NCBI GenBank assembly: GCA_041749595.1
Contig: JBGTBA010000165.1
Location: forward strand, 1 to 64,000
Length of the DNA stretch: 64,000 bases
From: Aurantibrevibacter sp041749595
Lineage (GTDB): Bacteria > Bacteroidota > Bacteroidia > Flavobacteriales > Flavobacteriaceae
Direction: 5' to 3'
Part shown: positions 17,099 through 25,743 of the stretch, piece by piece
How positions within the stretch are numbered: position 1 is the first letter of the stretch
Layout: every line of letters starts with the position of its first letter
Notes under the pieces: model-generated
The model's database searches: none
Told to the model about the DNA's origin: nothing
Seen by the model: only the letters and a program-made list of their open reading frames with translations
Program-made: the position numbers and the translations under genes

Positions 17099-17476
17099 AT
17101 GCAGAAAAATAAGGCGAGTGCAGATGAGTTGATTACCTTAATCTTAAATGGAATAGAAGAAGTCAAAGGACATGATATAAATTTACTTGACTTAAGGGAA
17201 ATTGAAAATACCGTTTGTGACTACTTTATCATCTGTAACGGCACTTCCAACACGCACGTTAATGCAATCGTCAGCTCAATCCAAAAAACTGTCAGTAGGG
17301 CCATTAAAGATAAGCCGTGGCATGTAGAAGGATCGGAAAATGCAGAATGGGTCTTAATGGATTATATTAACATCGTTGTGCATGTCTTTCAGAAACAAAT
17401 CCGGGAATTCTATGACATAGAAGGCCTTTGGGGCGATGCAAAAGTTACCATGGTGGAAAGTAGTTTTAATCAGTAA
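17099..17476 (+). CDS. rsfS: Ribosome silencing factor
   Basis: A 125-residue RsfS/DUF143 protein, which binds ribosomal protein uL14 on the 50S subunit and blocks subunit joining when nutrients are short. Family signs: DLREIENTVCDYFIICNGTSNTHVNA... in pieces (DYFIICNGTSNTHV), then KPWHVEGSENAEWVLMDYI and VVHVFQKQIREFYDIEGLW. First gene of a long operon; ftsH follows after eight bases. Confidence 0.95.
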   Translation: MQKNKASADELITLILNGIEEVKGHDINLLDLREIENTVCDYFIICNGTSNTHVNAIVSSIQKTVSRAIKDKPWHVEGSENAEWVLMDYINIVVHVFQKQIREFYDIEGLWGDAKVTMVESSFNQ

Positions 17477-17484
17477 AGGAAATA

Positions 17485-19515
17485 ATGGCAAAAGATAACA
17501 ATTCAGCACCGAATAAACCCCGTTTCAGTTCTTGGTGGATTTATGGCTTAATCGCGGCATTACTCATAGGTTTTCAGTTTTTTGGAACCGGAAACTTCAG
17601 TAGCACCAAAAAAACCACCACTTCAGAACTACAGGAATATCTCCGCAATGGCGATATCGCAAAGATATTGATCATTACCAATACGAGACAGGCAAAGGTT
17701 TTCCTTACCGATGAGGCTTTGCAAAAAGACGTACATAAAGAGGTGGCCGAAAAACCCTTGATCCCTTCTACCGGGCTTATTCCCCAATACGTGTTGGATT
17801 ACGGCGATCTCCAAAATTTTGAAAACGAGATCAAGAACATCAAAAAAGAGAACAATCTGGACACCATCGTAGATTACGATACCGAATCCAATGTTTTAGG
17901 GGATCTCCTATTAGGTTTACTTCCATTTATCCTCATTATAGGTATCTGGATCTATCTAATGAGGAGAATGTCCGGTGGTGCCGGTGGCGGTGGCGGTGGA
18001 CAAATATTTAACATCGGCAAGTCCAAGGCCAAACTTTTCGACGAAAAAACGGACACAAGGACTTCTTTTAAGGACGTTGCCGGACTGGAAGGCGCAAAAG
18101 AAGAAATAGAAGAAATAGTGGAATTCCTGAAATTCCCGGATAAATATACTTCATTAGGGGGGAAAATCCCGAAAGGTGCACTATTGGTAGGTCCTCCAGG
18201 TACAGGAAAAACCTTATTGGCCAAAGCAGTGGCCGGTGAGGCCAAAGTACCTTTCTTTTCCTTATCCGGATCAGATTTTGTGGAGATGTTCGTTGGTGTA
18301 GGCGCCTCTAGGGTCCGGGATCTCTTTAAGCAAGCTAAGGACAAGTCGCCCTCCATTATTTTTATAGACGAAATAGATGCCATTGGAAGGGCAAGAGGAA
18401 AAAATAATTTTACGGGGTCCAACGACGAAAGGGAAAATACGCTGAACCAATTACTTACCGAAATGGATGGTTTTGGAACCAATACCAATGTTATTGTGTT
18501 GGCGGCCACCAACCGCGCAGATGTTTTGGATAAAGCCTTAATGAGAGCGGGAAGGTTTGACAGGCAGATTTATGTAGATCTGCCGGACATCAGGGAACGT
18601 AAGGAAATTTTTGAGGTACATCTAAGGCCCATAAAAACCGCCGAAGCTTTAGATCTTGACTTTTTAGCGCGGCAAACCCCGGGGTTCTCCGGAGCCGATA
18701 TAGCGAACGTTTGTAATGAAGCAGCGCTAATCGCAGCCCGGAAGGAGAAAAAAGCCGTAACCAAGCAGGATTTTCTGGATGCGGTGGATAGAATTGTAGG
18801 AGGTCTGGAAAAAAAGAATAAGATCATTACGCCGGGGGAGAAAAAAACAATCGCCTACCACGAGGCCGGGCACGCCACCACGAGTTGGATGTTGGAGCAT
18901 GCGGCCCCATTGGTAAAGGTAACCATAGTCCCAAGAGGGCAGTCGTTGGGAGCGGCGTGGTATTTACCGGAAGAACGCCTTATTGTGCGCCCTGAGCAGA
19001 TGTTGGATGAAATGTGCGCTACCCTAGGTGGCAGGGCCGCGGAAAGAGTTATTTTCAACAAAATTTCTACGGGAGCGTTGAGCGATCTGGAGAAAGTGAC
19101 CAAACAAGCCAGGGCCATGGTTACCATTTATGGCTTGAATGAGGAAATCGGAAATCTCACATATTATGACTCCTCAGGCCAAAATGAGTATGGGTTTTCT
19201 AAACCATACAGTGAAGAAACCGCTCAAAAGATCGATCAGGAAATTTCCAAGATGATCGAAGAGCAGTATAAACGGGCCGTTGAACTTCTCGAAAAGAATA
19301 AGGACAAACTAATAGAATTAGCAGAGCGTTTATTGGAAAAAGAAGTTATCTTTAAAGACGATTTAGAGAAAATTTTTGGCAAAAGATCTTTTGAAAACGA
19401 TTTTGATGGAAAAGGACAGGAAAAAATAAAAGAAAAAGAAGATGTAGAAGAAGAAGTGTCTGTAGTGCCACAAAAAACCGAAGAAACGTCTAAAAAAGGA
19501 AAAAACAAAAAATAA
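17485..19515 (+). CDS. ftsH: ATP-dependent zinc metalloprotease FtsH
   Basis: A 676-residue membrane-bound AAA+ protease that degrades damaged or regulatory membrane proteins as a hexamer. Transmembrane helices at about 13-31 and 138-158 enclose a periplasmic domain. A glycine-rich linker precedes the AAA module: Walker A GPPGTGKT at 236-243, Walker B IIFIDEID, the second region of homology NRADVLDKALMRAGRFDRQI. The zinc motif HEAGH starts at residue 459. The C-terminal tail after about 630 is charged and lysine/glutamate rich. Its place between rsfS and phospholipid genes may reflect its control of lipid synthesis enzymes in other bacteria. Confidence 0.98.
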   Translation: MAKDNNSAPNKPRFSSWWIYGLIAALLIGFQFFGTGNFSSTKKTTTSELQEYLRNGDIAKILIITNTRQAKVFLTDEALQKDVHKEVAEKPLIPSTGLIPQYVLDYGDLQNFENEIKNIKKENNLDTIVDYDTESNVLGDLLLGLLPFILIIGIWIYLMRRMSGGAGGGGGGQIFNIGKSKAKLFDEKTDTRTSFKDVAGLEGAKEEIEEIVEFLKFPDKYTSLGGKIPKGALLVGPPGTGKTLLAKAVAGEAKVPFFSLSGSDFVEMFVGVGASRVRDLFKQAKDKSPSIIFIDEIDAIGRARGKNNFTGSNDERENTLNQLLTEMDGFGTNTNVIVLAATNRADVLDKALMRAGRFDRQIYVDLPDIRERKEIFEVHLRPIKTAEALDLDFLARQTPGFSGADIANVCNEAALIAARKEKKAVTKQDFLDAVDRIVGGLEKKNKIITPGEKKTIAYHEAGHATTSWMLEHAAPLVKVTIVPRGQSLGAAWYLPEERLIVRPEQMLDEMCATLGGRAAERVIFNKISTGALSDLEKVTKQARAMVTIYGLNEEIGNLTYYDSSGQNEYGFSKPYSEETAQKIDQEISKMIEEQYKRAVELLEKNKDKLIELAERLLEKEVIFKDDLEKIFGKRSFENDFDGKGQEKIKEKEDVEEEVSVVPQKTEETSKKGKNKK

Positions 19516-19575
19516 ATTGGGGGCGTTCCCCTCCTGTTAGCGCACAACATAAAAAATACCGGTTTGTAAAAGACA

Positions 19576-20187
19576 ATGGGCCTATTTGAAAAACTTTTTG
19601 GCGGCGGCAAAAATAAAGTCTCAAAAGAAACCGAGGAGACCAGGGGGCAGCATATGCCCGATCTCAACATTCCCGCCGATGAAAAGTTCACCATCAATTT
19701 TAAAAAAAACGGCGGTAAATTTTTATATTGCGATTCCTTCAAGGAAATTTCGGATACTTTAAAAAATATAATAAAAGAAAATCATTGGGAAGAACTGCCT
19801 TTCTTTTCCATGAACCCCAGACTAGAGGAAAAATTTTCAAAACAAAATATAAGCTTTACCGATAAAATCAACAAAAGTGAGGTCTTTTTTACCACTTGCG
19901 AATATTTAATCGCCCAGAATGGATCTATTTTGGTATGTTCCAATCAGCTCAAAGAAAAAAAGCTTCACGAACTCCCGGACAATTTAATTGTATTTGCCAC
20001 GACCAGCCAACTAGTTGAATCTATCGGCGAAGGATTGAAAAACATTAAAAAAAAGCACAAAAACGGAATCCCCGGGAACATTACCACTATAAAACATTTT
20101 ATGCCATCGGCAGCAAATAAGGAAGATTTCCTTACCTACGGGAGCAGCTGTAAAAATTTATACCTATTACTCCTGGAGGATCTTTAA
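19576..20187 (+). CDS. LUD domain protein (LutC/YkgG-like)
   Basis: A 203-residue protein of the lactate-utilisation LUD type (LutC/YkgG). The recognisable part is about residues 80-203: KINKSEVFFTTCEYLIAQNGSILV, then FATTSQLVESIGEGLKNIK and a C-terminal GSSCKNLYLLLLEDL. LutC partners LutAB in lactate oxidation elsewhere, but no lutA or lutB is near; the same stand-alone gene between ftsH and cdsA is common in Flavobacteria, so its role is probably different and unknown. One base separates it from cdsA. Confidence 0.75.
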   Translation: MGLFEKLFGGGKNKVSKETEETRGQHMPDLNIPADEKFTINFKKNGGKFLYCDSFKEISDTLKNIIKENHWEELPFFSMNPRLEEKFSKQNISFTDKINKSEVFFTTCEYLIAQNGSILVCSNQLKEKKLHELPDNLIVFATTSQLVESIGEGLKNIKKKHKNGIPGNITTIKHFMPSAANKEDFLTYGSSCKNLYLLLLEDL

Positions 20188-20188
20188 T

Positions 20189-20992
20189 ATGAGGGAAATC
20201 CTAAGGCGCATAACAACCGGGGCAATATATGTTACATTATTGCTTTCCGCCGTTTTTCTAAGTTCAGATGCCTTTGATTTTTTATTCATGACTTTTGGTC
20301 TTACATGTCTCTATGAATACAAACGCATGGTCGCTCTAAGGGGATACCATGTTTTTATTGCATATCTTGCCCTATGGTGGGGCTATATCTATCTAATCCA
20401 TGATAAAGTTTTGATCAACATTTTGATGTTCCTCACAATTACGGTTAATTTTGCGCTTTTATTTTATCTGTTTTCAAAAAAGGAACATTTTTTCAATCGC
20501 GTACAGAAATTTATTATTGGGCTCTTTTACATTGGTGGTGGGTGCATATTTTTAACGATGATACCCTACAAGGACAACAATTTTGCAAAGTTTTTGATTA
20601 TGGGGATTTTTCTGTTGATCTGGGTAAACGATTCTTTTGCCTATGTGGTTGGAAAAATGATGGGGCGTACCAAATTATATCCAGCGGTTTCGCCGAAAAA
20701 GACCGTTGAGGGCAGTGTTGGGGGGTTTGTTTTTGCTTTGATCACAGCGTATTTCTTATCAAAATATGAAACCAATATTAGTCTTTCCCAATGGATGATC
20801 TTGACCACTGTTGTTGTTGTTGTGGGAAATTTAGGGGATTTGATAGAATCCAAATTCAAAAGGGCTGCCGGGGTAAAGGATAGTGGTGCCATTTTGCCGG
20901 GGCATGGAGGTATGTTGGATCGCTTGGACAGTATGGTATTTGCCGCCCCATTTGCCTATTTAACTTTAAATATCTTTTCTTATGTTTCATAA
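20189..20992 (+). CDS. cdsA: Phosphatidate cytidylyltransferase
   Basis: A 267-residue integral membrane enzyme that makes CDP-diacylglycerol from phosphatidate and CTP. About seven to eight hydrophobic helices cover the protein. The C-terminal signature is SPKKTVEGSVGG near 167-178, then GDLIESKFKRAAGVKDSG and LPGHGGMLDRLDS near 235-255. It overlaps the phosphatidylserine decarboxylase gene by 11 nt, a sign of translational coupling between the two phospholipid steps. Confidence 0.96.
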   Translation: MREILRRITTGAIYVTLLLSAVFLSSDAFDFLFMTFGLTCLYEYKRMVALRGYHVFIAYLALWWGYIYLIHDKVLINILMFLTITVNFALLFYLFSKKEHFFNRVQKFIIGLFYIGGGCIFLTMIPYKDNNFAKFLIMGIFLLIWVNDSFAYVVGKMMGRTKLYPAVSPKKTVEGSVGGFVFALITAYFLSKYETNISLSQWMILTTVVVVVGNLGDLIESKFKRAAGVKDSGAILPGHGGMLDRLDSMVFAAPFAYLTLNIFSYVS

Positions 20993-21653
20993 AGAAGGCC
21001 AAAAAATAATACTGGCTACTTTTTTTGCTGTCGGAACAATAATCCTTTTGACACAATTTTTTATCGAAATCCTATGGCTCAGACTTGCTTTTCAAATATT
21101 TTCCTTACTGATCCTAGTTTTAATACTGCAATTTTTTAGAAACCCGGAAAGAAATGTAGTGAAAAGTTTCAATGAAATTTTGGCGCCGGTAGATGGCAAA
21201 GTCGTGGTCATTGAAGAAGTCGAGGAAAATGAATTTTTTAAAGGCCGTCGAAAACAGGTCTCCATTTTTATGTCGCCCATAAATGTGCACGTTACCAGAT
21301 ATCCTGCCAGTGGCCTTATAAAATACGCCAGATACCATCCTGGAAAATACTTGGTCGCCTGGCACCCCAAATCAAGCGAGGAAAATGAACGCACTACAGT
21401 TGTCATTAACACGCCAAAATTTGGCGACATTATGTACAGGCAGATAGCAGGGGCAATGGCGCGCCGCATTGTAAATTATGCCGAAGAAGGGGAAAGTGTG
21501 CGGCAAGGTGAAGATTCCGGGTTCATTAAATTTGGTTCAAGGGTAGATTTATTCTTACCTTTAGATTGTGCCATAACCGTAAAACTAGACCAAAAGGTTG
21601 TCGGAGCTAAAACCTGTATTGCAACACTACCAGCCAAAGATGATAAAGAATGA
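20982..21653 (+). CDS. psd: Phosphatidylserine decarboxylase
   Basis: A 223-residue decarboxylase that makes phosphatidylethanolamine. Two hydrophobic helices at about 10-50 anchor it; the catalytic part includes APVDGKVVVIEEV, SPINVHVTRYPASG and KFGSRVDLFLP near 180-190. The serine of this GS motif is where family members cleave themselves and form the pyruvoyl cofactor. The short length fits the archaetidylserine-type branch (about 210-230 residues). It overlaps cdsA at its start and the ACBP gene at its end. Confidence 0.95.
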   Translation: MFHKEGQKIILATFFAVGTIILLTQFFIEILWLRLAFQIFSLLILVLILQFFRNPERNVVKSFNEILAPVDGKVVVIEEVEENEFFKGRRKQVSIFMSPINVHVTRYPASGLIKYARYHPGKYLVAWHPKSSEENERTTVVINTPKFGDIMYRQIAGAMARRIVNYAEEGESVRQGEDSGFIKFGSRVDLFLPLDCAITVKLDQKVVGAKTCIATLPAKDDKE

Positions 21654-21912
21654 GAAATTACAGACCGATTTTTTATCGGCCGTACATTTGGTGAACAATT
21701 TAAAAAATCCACTGCCCCCGGATCTGTTGTTAAAGTTGTATGCCTATTATAAAATAGCCAATGAAAATTTTGCAAATCCGGGAAGTAAAACACCCCTGAT
21801 AAATGCCTTTAAGGCCAATGCGCTTTTTCAGGCACAAAATGTGGGAAAGGAAGAAGCCATGGAGAAATATATTGTTTTGGTGCAACAGGAAATCCTTGCA
21901 AAGGACAAATAA
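21640..21912 (+). CDS. Acyl-CoA-binding protein
   Basis: With ATG 21640 the protein is 90 residues (MIKNEKLQTDFLSAVHLVNN), the normal size of ACBP; an earlier in-frame start at 21598 lies deep inside psd and is less likely. The family signature LLLKLYAYYKIANEN (about residues 31-45) holds the acyl-CoA contacts, and KFxAW is replaced by KANALFQAQNVGKEEAMEKYI. It carries long-chain acyl-CoA in the cytoplasm. The 14-nt overlap with psd ties it to phospholipid synthesis. Confidence 0.88.
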   Translation: MIKNEKLQTDFLSAVHLVNNLKNPLPPDLLLKLYAYYKIANENFANPGSKTPLINAFKANALFQAQNVGKEEAMEKYIVLVQQEILAKDK

Positions 21913-21920
21913 ATTCATTT

Positions 21921-22685
21921 TTATTCCCCATATAGGTCATTGATGTTGGCCTCGCAAAGTTCCATTAAAAGTTTTCCTATTTTTTCCGTTACGTCTTTAA
22001 AGTAAAATTCCCCTTTTTCCTTTGTGGCATACATCGGATTTCCAACCCCTGTATCCTCCGAGATTTGGGACCATTTGCGTTCGGCCCATAACCAACCTTC
22101 GGAGAACGCCTTAATTTTATATCCTTTGGATCTTCCTTCTCCCCAATTTTCTTTGGACAATACCAGATCTGGCCGAAGATAAAGCATTAGACTGGTTTCC
22201 ATCTCGTCCGCGTGGTCTCCTTTTTCATCAAAATAGGTAGACTTGTCCATGGATTGGAACCAATTGGAAAAACAAATGAACATTTTTGGGAATTTCAAAC
22301 CCAATTCCCGTACCAGTGGCTTAAAATCGTTGCCCCCGTGGCTATTGAAAATAAGCAATTTATATATGCCTTGTCGGTTAAGCGTTTCAATAACATCAGA
22401 CAAAATGGCCATTTGGGTACTTGGATTTAAATTAATGTCCAAATAAATATCAGACTGTCCGGTATTCACCCCAAAGGGAACGGTTGGTAAAACAATCAAT
22501 TTACCGCCCTTTTCCCAGGCAATTTTGGCCGAAGCGGCCGCAATATAATCCGACTCAAAAACGTCCGTTGCGTATGGCAGGTGGTAGTTGTGCGCCTCTG
22601 TAGCGCCCCATGGCAAAACGGCTAAATCAAATTTAATGTCTTTAAGGGCTTTCCAATTGGTCTCGGCTAAAATATAGGGTCGCAT
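21921..22685 (-). CDS. Creatininase-family amidohydrolase-like protein
   Basis: A 254-residue protein from the ATG at 22685 (MRPYILAETNWKALKD); upstream Met codons at 22691 and 22739 are less likely. The creatininase fold is shown by LPWGATEAHNYHLPYATD (metal ligands E and H-D), IFNSHGGNDFKPLV and GDHADEMETSLML. Members include creatinine amidohydrolase, FAPy deformylase and mycofactocin protease, so substrate cannot be called. It is the last of three same-strand genes after the sterol-desaturase-like gene (about 75 nt gap). Confidence 0.88.
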   Translation of the reverse strand: MRPYILAETNWKALKDIKFDLAVLPWGATEAHNYHLPYATDVFESDYIAAASAKIAWEKGGKLIVLPTVPFGVNTGQSDIYLDINLNPSTQMAILSDVIETLNRQGIYKLLIFNSHGGNDFKPLVRELGLKFPKMFICFSNWFQSMDKSTYFDEKGDHADEMETSLMLYLRPDLVLSKENWGEGRSKGYKIKAFSEGWLWAERKWSQISEDTGVGNPMYATKEKGEFYFKDVTEKIGKLLMELCEANINDLYGE

Positions 22686-22761
22686 ATACATCAAATTTTT
22701 AAAATTAATACCGCTGTTATTCCATAACGATAAAACCACGCATCACCCACTTTGGAAATTT

Positions 22762-24030
22762 TTAGGGCTGTATTTGGTCTTTCTCAGCACTTAATTCCCA
22801 GAAACCAAAGTATCCACTTCCCAAAATGGTGATCAAAAAATAGAGGAGCACCCAGCGATCCCCATGGCCGAAAAACGTATTAATTCCAAACCAATCCCCG
22901 GATACCCAAATAAAAAGAATGCCAACCAAACCCCCGAGCAATTCCAGCCAAATGGCATACCTATGCTTATTCATAAAGGAAGTGTAACCATATATGCCCA
23001 GAAAGATAAAAGCCCCATAAAATAGAGTGTTTCCGTATCCCATCTGGGCGAAATTATAAAACAAAAACAACAACAGGCATAAACTGGCGATTAATTGAAA
23101 CACGATATATCCCTGAAATATAGTGGACCACGTTGTGGTATATTTCTTGAAATGATGCACATCTGTTATTACGGTTACAGTATATTTGCCCCTTACATCC
23201 GCTGGCCGCCATCCGGTTGGCATAAACCATATCCTAATTTTATCCCCCGGTTTTTTGGTGTGCCAAGCATCTTTTAGCAACCTCCAAAAGTGCTGAAAAT
23301 TTATCAGGACCGGGTTCCAAGTCCCTGCCGGTTTTAATGCCCCAAACTGAGGTTTCACCTCATCCAACTCCTCTTGAAAAGTACCAAAAATGCAATCCCA
23401 TACGCAAAATATCTGTCCAAGATTTCTATCGATATATTCCGTATTCATAGCATGGTGCACTCTATGCTGGGATGGCGTTACGATAATATATTCCTGCCAT
23501 CCCAATTTTCCAATATGTTGGGTATGGTACCAAAATTGTGCAAACAAATGAATAGGTGCCAAAACAGCCACAACCGTATTGGGTACCCCGAGTACGGCAG
23601 CCGGGATGAGCAATAATGGAAAATAACCCACAAGATTGGAAATAGGTTGCCGAAGCGCACAGGCCAAGTTGAACTCCTCACTACTGTGATGGATAACATG
23701 TTGATTCCAAAAAATATTTATTTTAAGGCTGAGCCGATGATTCCAATACCCGGCAAAATCCAAAACAATAAATCCCAACACCCATACCACCCAAGACGTT
23801 TGGATATTAAAAATGGCAAAATGCGACAATAAAAAAGGATAGCTTACCACAATAACCGCCAAGCCAAGGGAGTCCTTAATAACATTGGTTAGTCCGGAAC
23901 TGATGCTGGAAACCGTATCCAAGACCTCATGGGTCTGCTTTTTGATAAAATACCCATAGGAAATCTCCAGCATCAGAAGAAGCATAAAAAAAGGAATGGC
24001 GTATAACAGTGCTGTTGCGTACGTTTCCAT
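22762..24030 (-). CDS. Sterol desaturase/fatty acid hydroxylase family membrane protein
   Basis: A 422-residue multi-pass membrane protein. The N-terminal 280 residues hold the di-iron histidine clusters of the family: HRLSLKINIFWNQHVIHH, then HTQHIGKLG and HRVHHAMN. These enzymes hydroxylate or desaturate lipids with oxygen. The C-terminal 140 residues add about four hydrophobic segments, longer than a minimal member (about 270-300 residues); similar extended versions occur in Bacteroidetes. Hydroxylation of a fatty acid, carotenoid or sphingolipid are all possible and I cannot choose. Confidence 0.88.
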   Translation of the reverse strand: METYATALLYAIPFFMLLLMLEISYGYFIKKQTHEVLDTVSSISSGLTNVIKDSLGLAVIVVSYPFLLSHFAIFNIQTSWVVWVLGFIVLDFAGYWNHRLSLKINIFWNQHVIHHSSEEFNLACALRQPISNLVGYFPLLLIPAAVLGVPNTVVAVLAPIHLFAQFWYHTQHIGKLGWQEYIIVTPSQHRVHHAMNTEYIDRNLGQIFCVWDCIFGTFQEELDEVKPQFGALKPAGTWNPVLINFQHFWRLLKDAWHTKKPGDKIRIWFMPTGWRPADVRGKYTVTVITDVHHFKKYTTTWSTIFQGYIVFQLIASLCLLLFLFYNFAQMGYGNTLFYGAFIFLGIYGYTSFMNKHRYAIWLELLGGLVGILFIWVSGDWFGINTFFGHGDRWVLLYFLITILGSGYFGFWELSAEKDQIQP

Positions 24031-24101
24031 AAATTGTTTTGGCTTATGGGCAAATATAATAAAATTGGGATGGAGTAGTTATAGGGTTCAAGCGATTTAT
24101 A

Positions 24102-25673
24102 CTACCAATCAATTGGCCTGTAATCCTTTAGGAATTTACCGGACCAGAACTTGCCTGTGTTTATTCCATCTATTAATGGGTCCAAAACCCTGGCGGCACC
24201 ATCTACAATGTCCAATGGCGGTTGAAAATCGTGCAGTTCTTCCTTTTGTTTGGAAAGCGCAATAGGATCCTCATCGGTTACCCAACCGGTATCCACGGCA
24301 TTCATGTAAATACCGTCTTTGGCAAAATCTGACGCCGCCGTATGGGTCATCATGTTAAGTGCGGCTTTGGCCATATTGGTATGGGGATGTCGGTCTTCCT
24401 TGTGAAACCTGTGAAATTTACCTTCCATGGCCGATACGTTGATGATCTGCTTTTTTCCGGTATTTTCCTTTCGCATCAATTTGGCCAACCTATTGCACAA
24501 AACAAAGGGGGCAATGGCATTTACCAATTGCACTTCAATCAGTTCAGGTGTTTCCACTTCGCTCAATTTTAACCGCCAGCTATTGGTTGTGCGCAAATCT
24601 ACCTGTTGTAAATCGGCATCCAACTGCCCTTCTGGAAACACTTCTTTTGCAGAAAGCGAATTATCAAAACTATAGGGTATTTGGGAGAGTTTGGCGGATG
24701 CCCTGATACCGACACCAGGCTCTGCACCATGCCAGGTTACGGACAGTGCATTATTCTGTTCCTTTGAGGTATCCTTGGTCAACGATTTTAACTCGCTCAA
24801 GCAGTAGCGATGACTTTCTAAAATTTCTTGTGCTCCGGAAGGTAAAGCTTCTATCGGCATAACTTCGTTCTTCATCAAATGCTGATAAAATCCGGCCGGC
24901 CTTCTTACGGTCTGAGCTGCATTATTAATCAAGATGTCTAAACGGGTATACTGCTGTTCAATAAAATTACAGAAAATCTCTACGCTGGGAATATGTCTTA
25001 AATCCAGCCCATGAACCTTCAGTCGGTGTCCCCACACATGAAAATCTGCTTCTCTGGAAAACCGAAAGGCGGCATCTACCGGAAAACGGGTAGTGGCAAC
25101 GACCGTGGCCCCTGAACGCAACATGATAAGCACAATATGGTAGCCGATTTTTAGCCGGGCTCCGGTAACGATAGCTACCTGATCGGTAAGATCGGCCGAT
25201 TGAAACCTTTTTGCGTAATTAAAATCTCCGCATTCCGGACACATGGCGTCGTAAAAATGATGCAGTTGGCTATAGGTAGCTTTGCAGACATAACAATTTC
25301 GGGGCGATTTTAATTCCTGTTCTTTTAAATTTTTTAATGCCGGCGCAGCAAGCAATTTGGGAGCCTCAAAAACAGAAGCTTCCCGAGCACTTCGTATTCC
25401 TGTTTCTTTTCGGGCATGTTTGTCCCGCTCCTGTATCTTGCGTTTTGCCGCCTTTTCGGAATCCTTTTTACGTTGGATAAATTGGTCCCGGCTGGGTCTG
25501 GAGAGTATGCCTGCCGCTTTGAGCAGGGCAATTCTTTTTTCCTCTGGCAAACCTAATACCTCATGGGCATTGGCCGCCAATTTATGCAAAACGGACAAAC
25601 ATTTTTCCAATTCTTCCGAACTGATCGTTGCGGCAATATCGATATCTGTGGGATTTGGATCGCTGGCACTCAA
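24102..25673 (-). CDS. Zinc-ribbon SDR-like oxidoreductase with a non-canonical active site
   Basis: A 523-residue protein. An N-terminal charged helical part (to about 105) is followed by a zinc ribbon with CYVC at 127-130 and CPEC at 145-148. From about 163 a short-chain dehydrogenase/reductase domain begins: VAIVTGARLKIGYHIV (TGxxxxIG cofactor loop), DILINNAAQT, INVSAMEGKF. The expected YxxxK is HTNMAKAALNMM near 430: the lysine is there but threonine stands in place of the tyrosine. Related proteins with this HTNMAKAAL motif exist as I recall, so this looks like a conserved subfamily and not a random loss. Function unknown. Confidence 0.8.
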   Translation of the reverse strand: MSASDPNPTDIDIAATISSEELEKCLSVLHKLAANAHEVLGLPEEKRIALLKAAGILSRPSRDQFIQRKKDSEKAAKRKIQERDKHARKETGIRSAREASVFEAPKLLAAPALKNLKEQELKSPRNCYVCKATYSQLHHFYDAMCPECGDFNYAKRFQSADLTDQVAIVTGARLKIGYHIVLIMLRSGATVVATTRFPVDAAFRFSREADFHVWGHRLKVHGLDLRHIPSVEIFCNFIEQQYTRLDILINNAAQTVRRPAGFYQHLMKNEVMPIEALPSGAQEILESHRYCLSELKSLTKDTSKEQNNALSVTWHGAEPGVGIRASAKLSQIPYSFDNSLSAKEVFPEGQLDADLQQVDLRTTNSWRLKLSEVETPELIEVQLVNAIAPFVLCNRLAKLMRKENTGKKQIINVSAMEGKFHRFHKEDRHPHTNMAKAALNMMTHTAASDFAKDGIYMNAVDTGWVTDEDPIALSKQKEELHDFQPPLDIVDGAARVLDPLIDGINTGKFWSGKFLKDYRPIDW

Positions 25674-25743
25674 TTTGGGTACGGTTTAAATTGGGACGGA
25701 TTACGGCTCATTTGTCTTTCTCTGTCATTACTTGAAATGTGGG

